Shown: in pieces, positions 59,569-64,000 of the stretch
Numbering within the stretch: the stretch's first letter is position 1
How the letters are laid out: every line of letters begins with the position of its first letter
NCBI GenBank assembly: GCA_944474755.1
Contig: OX104116.1
Location: 10,853,547 to 10,917,546 of the forward strand
Source of the DNA: Limnoperna fortunei
Lineage: Eukaryota > Mollusca > Bivalvia > Mytilida > Modiolidae
Direction: 5' to 3'
DNA: 64,000 nucleotides
Translations under genes and position numbers: made by a program
The notes under the pieces: generated by a model
Database searches by the model: none
Told to the model about the DNA's origin: nothing
Seen by the model: the letters and a program-made list of their open reading frames with translations, nothing else

Positions 59569-59762
59569 TCATTGGTTCTTCTGAACTTTCTTGGTAACCC
59601 AACGGATACCTGGTTGATTCTTCTTGGTAACCCAACGGATACCTGGTTGATTCTTCTTGGTAACCCAACGGATACCTGGTTGATTCTTTGTTGCAACATA
59701 AATGGCTGAATAGATGACTGCCCAACAGAAGTCGTAAGAAAATGTAGTAGCTGTGATGTACA
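59569..59762 (-). CDS. Last coding exon of a convergent gene, unknown membrane-type protein
   Basis: On the - strand a strong acceptor (CAATTTTTTCTTGCAG, ending at 59763) opens a frame of two bases plus 63 codons and TGA (59571-59569). It begins YITATTFSYDFCWAVIYSAI, a segment with a likely membrane helix, then YVATK, three identical copies of NQPGIRWVTKK and a short VQKNQ tail. I do not recognise the family. A four-helix type membrane protein such as a MARVEL-domain protein is a guess only. The exon lies tail-to-tail with LRRC49, with stops 64 bp apart. Its other exons are not identified in 59763-64000 and may be beyond the window. Confidence 0.72.
59588..59686 (-). repeat. In-frame 33-bp tandem triplication in coding tail
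   Basis: Three identical units start at 59588, 59621 and 59654 (TTCTTGGTAACCCAACGGAT onward on the + strand), coding NQPGIRWVTKK on the - strand. Zero differences between copies point to a recent expansion or strong homogenisation. Confidence 0.95.
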
Positions 59763-61700
59763 CTGCAAGAAAAAATTGAAAGAATATAAAAAAGAAAACA
59801 TTTTTGAATTTTAAAAAGAAAGATTTGTTTGCTTATGTCATCAAATTTAGATTTAATTGGAATTGTTTTACAGGTGCTTTAAAGTTTAAAATTAGACTTG
59901 GTATTAATGAAAGTTTCATTTGATTTGTTTAAAAAACCTGCCATCATATATATTGGTTTCAAATCATGGAGATTATATGCTTGCTTTATTCACCAAGGGA
60001 CATAACTCTTTATAGAACAAGACATTTTAGATATCACTGTTACCTCATAATATATGGTTATAATAAATAGTCCTCCTTACAAATATGGAAGTCTTAACAG
60101 TATTGATTCTAATGTGGGATGATAAAATTGATCTAAATTGTCAGTATAAAACAATGGACATACATTTCACATTTTTGTTAAGGAAACAATTACTACAAGC
60201 AATACAGACATGTTCACAGTAGCACAGTTCTTATCAGTATTTTATTCCACACATATTGTTAATCAGATTATAAATATATGCTTGTATCGTAATCTTTTTT
60301 CAATAAAAAACTTTATGCTGATATCAAGTTAATGCATATTGCAGAGAAATTTCTTAAGTTTTAAAGTTGATGTCAGCTTAAACCCTGGTTACATAATATA
60401 ACTTTTGGGTCCTTAATGCATAAAAATGATAATTTTATAACCAAAATCACCTTAATTTAGATTATTTTAAGTAGTCAATCAGTTTTAGTCACAAATATAT
60501 AAAATAGTTACTGGAATGAAATCCTCTCATTGATTTTTCATTAAACAGACAAAAAGATAATTTGTTAAATAAAAGTAAAAACATTCCTGCACAAATATTA
60601 TTATTTAGATGATACAAATTGTATCAGAAATCAAATTCAAATGAAATGAAATGAAATGTAACAACTATATATTATCCTGTAAGTATTATTAGTGCTTATT
60701 TATGCAAGTTTGATAAAGCAATAAAATTCAATTATTTATTTAATACATGTTTACAAAAATCTTAAATAGTGCATTTAAGTTTGTTGGTTTCAAAGGATCA
60801 TCCTTGCTCACAAAATTACTGGATGTTAGTTTATTTTGCTTGTGTTCTACATATGTAATTATATACAATCAAAATTTTAAAAAATAGCAATTATATAAGT
60901 TTATCAAAATGTATTCTAGGGGAGGTAACTCAAATGTCAATAAAAGAAATTGCTGATTTTCAGGATGTCAGGTTATTTGGCTTTTTGTTCTATACATGTA
61001 ACTATATATATTCAAAACAAAACAAAAGCCATTATAAGTTTGCAAAATTCTAGGTGAGGTAATTCCAATGTAAACAAAAGTGAAAACAATCACATTGTTC
61101 ATTACGGATTCATTAAGCAAAGAATATTTTTCTTTATACAGATAGATGTTTTAAGTATTTAAAAATAAAACATGTTTTCATTTTAATTTGAACACTGACT
61201 TTTGAAAGACTTATTGAACAAGATTTGAGTAAAAAAACAGGGATGTTTGTAGAAGAAAAAATAGAGAGTTGTTAATTCAAAATTTCATGATATATACAAT
61301 TTTAAAAATTGTTCTAAATTGCCTTACTAACATTAATAATGAAATATTGATTTCTTGCAAATTAGATATGAATATTAGTAAAAAGGCAAAAGAGCTTGAA
61401 ACAGAGTTTTGATTGCTTAATTTAAAATAAGAGACATATTTAAACGTTTATTTCTGACAGATTATTTAATAATGTAGCAGTGACAAAAGCATATATGTTC
61501 CTCTGTTATAATACATGGTTTTGCATAAACTAGTAAGTACATTTGATAGTCTAAGCAATTGGTCTATAGTTGTCGCAGTTAGTGTAACTTTATTTGTAAT
61601 TAAAGTAGAGTATGCAAGGTGGACTGATAGTTTTAAATATGGACAATAGTTGCTTTGAAAGTTGAAAAATTGGGTAAATTAAATTATTATGTATATGTAA
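59763..61700. other. AT-rich region after the convergent exon
   Basis: Presumably the last intron of the - strand gene plus the LRRC49 3' UTR. A diverged ~140-bp duplication is visible (about 60812-60950 and 60952-61090, sharing TTCTA(G)GG(G)GAGGTAA and GTTCTA(C/T)ACATGTAA). No further exon could be supported. Confidence 0.6.
60062..60067 (+). promoter_or_regulatory. LRRC49: Candidate poly(A) signal of LRRC49
   Basis: This is the first AATAAA after the stop codon at 59504. A second follows at 60302-60307. Use of either gives a 3' UTR that crosses the convergent exon. Confidence 0.4.
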
Positions 61701-61739
61701 ATACATTTGTAGTGGTGTTTTTAGACATATGTACATACA

Positions 61740-62311
61740 TGTGTATTGACTGTGATTATTGTTACTGAATGTGTTGTACAAATGTATTGGTTTATTTATG
61801 ATTGATGTATTTGTGCACAATGACTGAATGAATGTAGTGTGTATTCATGTGTTTATTACTGAATGTATAGTACATGTGTATTGGTGTACTATATGACTGA
61901 ATGAATGTTTTGTGCATTGGTGTGCTATGACTGGATGCAGCATTGTTAACTGATTTGTTTATGACTGGGTGCATAGTACACATGTATAAGTGTGTTTATG
62001 ACTGGGTGTATAGTACACATGTTTTGGTGTGTTTATGACTGGGTATATAGTACACATGTATTGGTTTGTTTTTGATTGGGTGTATAGTACACATGTATTG
62101 GTGTGTTTATGACTGGGTGTATAGTACACATGTATTGGTGTGTTTATGACTGGGTGTATAGTACACATGTATTGGTGTGTTTATGACTGGGTGTATAGTA
62201 CACATGTATTGGTGTGTTTATGACTGGGTATATAGTACACATGTATTGGTTTGTTTATGACTGGGTATATAGTACACATGTATTGGTGTGTTTATGACTG
62301 GGTGTATAGTA
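61740..62311. repeat. 37-bp tandem array, left part
   Basis: Units of GTGTATAGTACACATGTATT then GGTGTGTTTATGACTGG. They are diverged at the left (61740-61970) and nearly identical from about 61970. Period 37 bp, so three units are needed to return to frame. The ORFs rich in His and Thr on the - strand are by-products. Confidence 0.9.
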
Positions 62312-63028
62312 CACATGTCACTCGGATCGCTCAAACACCTGGGATTTCTCGAACACCTATCAAAGTAAGGAACTTTCCCCCTATATAATCAATGTTAAAA
62401 TTGCTTCGATTTCTTGAACACAGAATTCTGGAAAACTGTAACTAAATCAGCAGTCCCAATACTGAAAATCCATTGAAAAAAACCATGAATAACTCAAACT
62501 AAAATTATTGATAGCATGCGTGACTAATTGGTCGTAAAAGGTGTAAAGATCGAAGCCATACCTGTAAAATGCAAAGCTTGATCTTTAATGATATAATCCC
62601 TAATAATTAACCTAATGTCATCAATATGTATTTATGTAAGACTTTTTTTAGTCAAATTTGTTGAAATAGTTTTTAATTAATTAAAATATGCACCAATAAA
62701 TTGCTATCAAATCTGAATCGAGGTCATTTACACAATTACGTAATGCAATAATACTTTTCAATCCTTGTGCACAAAATTAAACAATTAAATAAAAAAGTAA
62801 ACATTTTTATTTCAATAAAAACGAAAATACATTCATGATTTAATTATATATGAAATGGAATGAAGAAACACAATTTTATTAATACACTGGGACACAGGAA
62901 ATTAACTGATATATATAAACCGATATCGATTCTGGTTCACACATGAATCATTTCCAGAGATCACAAGCCCAGGTTTCTTGAACTATTTTTGTCGGCCCCT
63001 TCGAGTTCGAGCCATCGAAGTTCGACTG
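62312..63028. mobile_element. ~0.7-kb element inserted in the 37-bp array
   Basis: The array stops inside a unit after TA (62310-62311) and resumes mid-unit at TACACATG (63029). The insert ends in TTCGAGTTCGAGCCATCGAA then GTTCGACTG. Its left end has GGATCGCTCAAACACCTGGG and TTTCTCGAACACC, a diverged inverted match. TA flanks and GCTCGAAC-type termini suggest a pogo/Tigger-like non-autonomous element. No transposase frame is present. Confidence 0.65.
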
Positions 63029-63265
63029 TACACATGTATTGGTGTGTTTATGACTGGGTATATAGTACACATGTATTGGTGTGTTTATGATGGTGTGAAG
63101 TACACATGTATTGGTGTGTTTATGACTGGGTGTATAGTACACATGTATTGGTGTGTTTATGACTGGGTGTATAGTACACATGTATTGGTGTGTTTATGAC
63201 TGGGTGTATAATACACATGTATTTGTGTGTTTATAACTGGGTGTGTAGTACACATGTAGTGGTAT
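63029..63265. repeat. 37-bp tandem array, right part
   Basis: Continuation of the left array after the insert, about six units with small changes (a shortened unit near 63088-63100, then TATAATACACATGTATTTGT and TATAACTGGGTGTG at the decayed right end). Confidence 0.9.
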
Positions 63266-64000
63266 GTTTGTTTTATGATAATTGAATTGTGAATAATACA
63301 AATCAATGGTGCCTGTGAATAGTATATGAACAGGAATACAATGTATAAATAAATTTGTTTTTCTTCACAGCATATTTCTTCACAATCTTCATTAACAAAT
63401 TCCAGTGGAAAGAAATGTATTTCTTAAAATAATTAGTATAGAATGTTATCTACTTCTTTAAAAAATGGTTTTAATCCATTGTTTTTGTAAAAAAATTTAT
63501 TATTATTATTATATTTAAAAACATTGACTGATGTTTATTTGTGTCGTTATATATGCAAATAACTACACGTCAGTTCATTTACATATGACATATTAATTAA
63601 AAAGGACTTGCTTTGAAATCGTTTAATTTTGTGGGAACTAATATTTATGGTTTTATAAGATGTGTTGAGTAGACTGCTTTTTTTTCATTTGTTCATAACA
63701 GTTAGTAACAGCGAAAAATATTTTATTCTGTAATGAAAATTCTGGTTTGCCTGTCCACATGAAACTCAATAAATATTATTGAATCATATGTAAATGTGGA
63801 CAAAATCACATGCTAAGTGTGTTGTAGACATTCTTATTCATTTCATATCTATTTGCAACTGACATATTGTACTTGTTTTGTGTTTACCTCTTTCTATTGT
63901 TGACAAACATTCCTCTGCTCAATGTCCACTTATTTATTGTTTTGTTTGTTGATGTTATATTTTGTAAGCAATTGCCAAGCTAGACCATGAGATGCTAGTA
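63266..64000. other. AT-rich sequence, nothing recognised
   Basis: No splice-bounded coding segment on either strand could be supported. There is a short ATT microsatellite near 63497-63513. Confidence 0.55.

Noticed and set aside
59481..59801. 106-codon - strand frame with RINQVSVGLP repeats
   Set aside because: It overlaps the better-supported frame 59569-59762, which starts exactly at a strong acceptor. This one reads through the acceptor and the LRRC49 stop region.
61959..63199. His/Thr-rich open frames in the 37-bp array
   Set aside because: The period is not divisible by three, so the frame cycles through three translations of the same DNA. No coding evidence.

Overview
The window is animal nuclear DNA: AT-rich, mostly non-coding, with short exons bounded by GT-AG introns and many dispersed and tandem repeats. 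The repeat types (elements opening with strings of GTCCGTCC, tRNA-derived SINEs with a C/A-rich tail, Tc1/mariner, hAT-like and pogo-like terminal-inverted-repeat elements) and the protein divergence suggest a lophotrochozoan, most likely a bivalve mollusc such as a mussel. That placement is inference.

Almost the whole window is one gene on the + strand, the orthologue of LRRC49, a leucine-rich-repeat subunit of the TTLL1-type tubulin polyglutamylase complex. I could assemble 14 consecutive coding exons from 3664 to the stop codon at 59504. Every splice phase agrees, giving 1238 residues. The first exons, coding the N-terminus and the first LRRs, lie left of the window. Compared with the vertebrate protein, the main novelty is exon 5 (20566-22536). 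It is a 1971-nt, phase 0-0 exon that inserts 657 mostly disordered residues exactly between the LRR cap and the coiled coil.

The introns hold the rest. 1-3663: a Tc1/mariner relic and two dispersed repeat families. 3731-7709: short repeats and an 806-bp terminal-inverted-repeat element. 7772-19465: long AT-rich intron with a possible alternative first exon, a SINE and a small foldback. 22537-43602: sparse introns with SINEs, a hAT-like MITE, a 57-bp triplication and three copies of one dispersed repeat. 43675-44111: a 44-bp tandem array that copies the end of exon 12 together with its 5' splice site about ten times. 45541-46140 and 49505-49945: two more tandem arrays. 48045-48853: a long open exon with a phase-matched donor, probably an alternative first exon of a short C-terminal LRRC49 isoform. 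53322-59150: a roughly 5.8-kb minisatellite of 33-bp units, open on both strands.

Just past the LRRC49 stop there is a convergent gene on the - strand. Its last coding exon (59569-59762) ends 64 bp from the LRRC49 stop, so the two 3' UTRs very probably overlap. Its C-terminal tail carries an in-frame 11-residue motif repeated three times with identical DNA. The remainder to 64000 is AT-rich sequence with a 37-bp tandem array split by an inserted terminal-inverted-repeat element. The strongest items for follow-up are the splice-donor array, the giant exon, the internal first exon and the 3'-3' gene overlap. No prokaryotic-type system, CRISPR array, rRNA or functional tRNA gene was seen.
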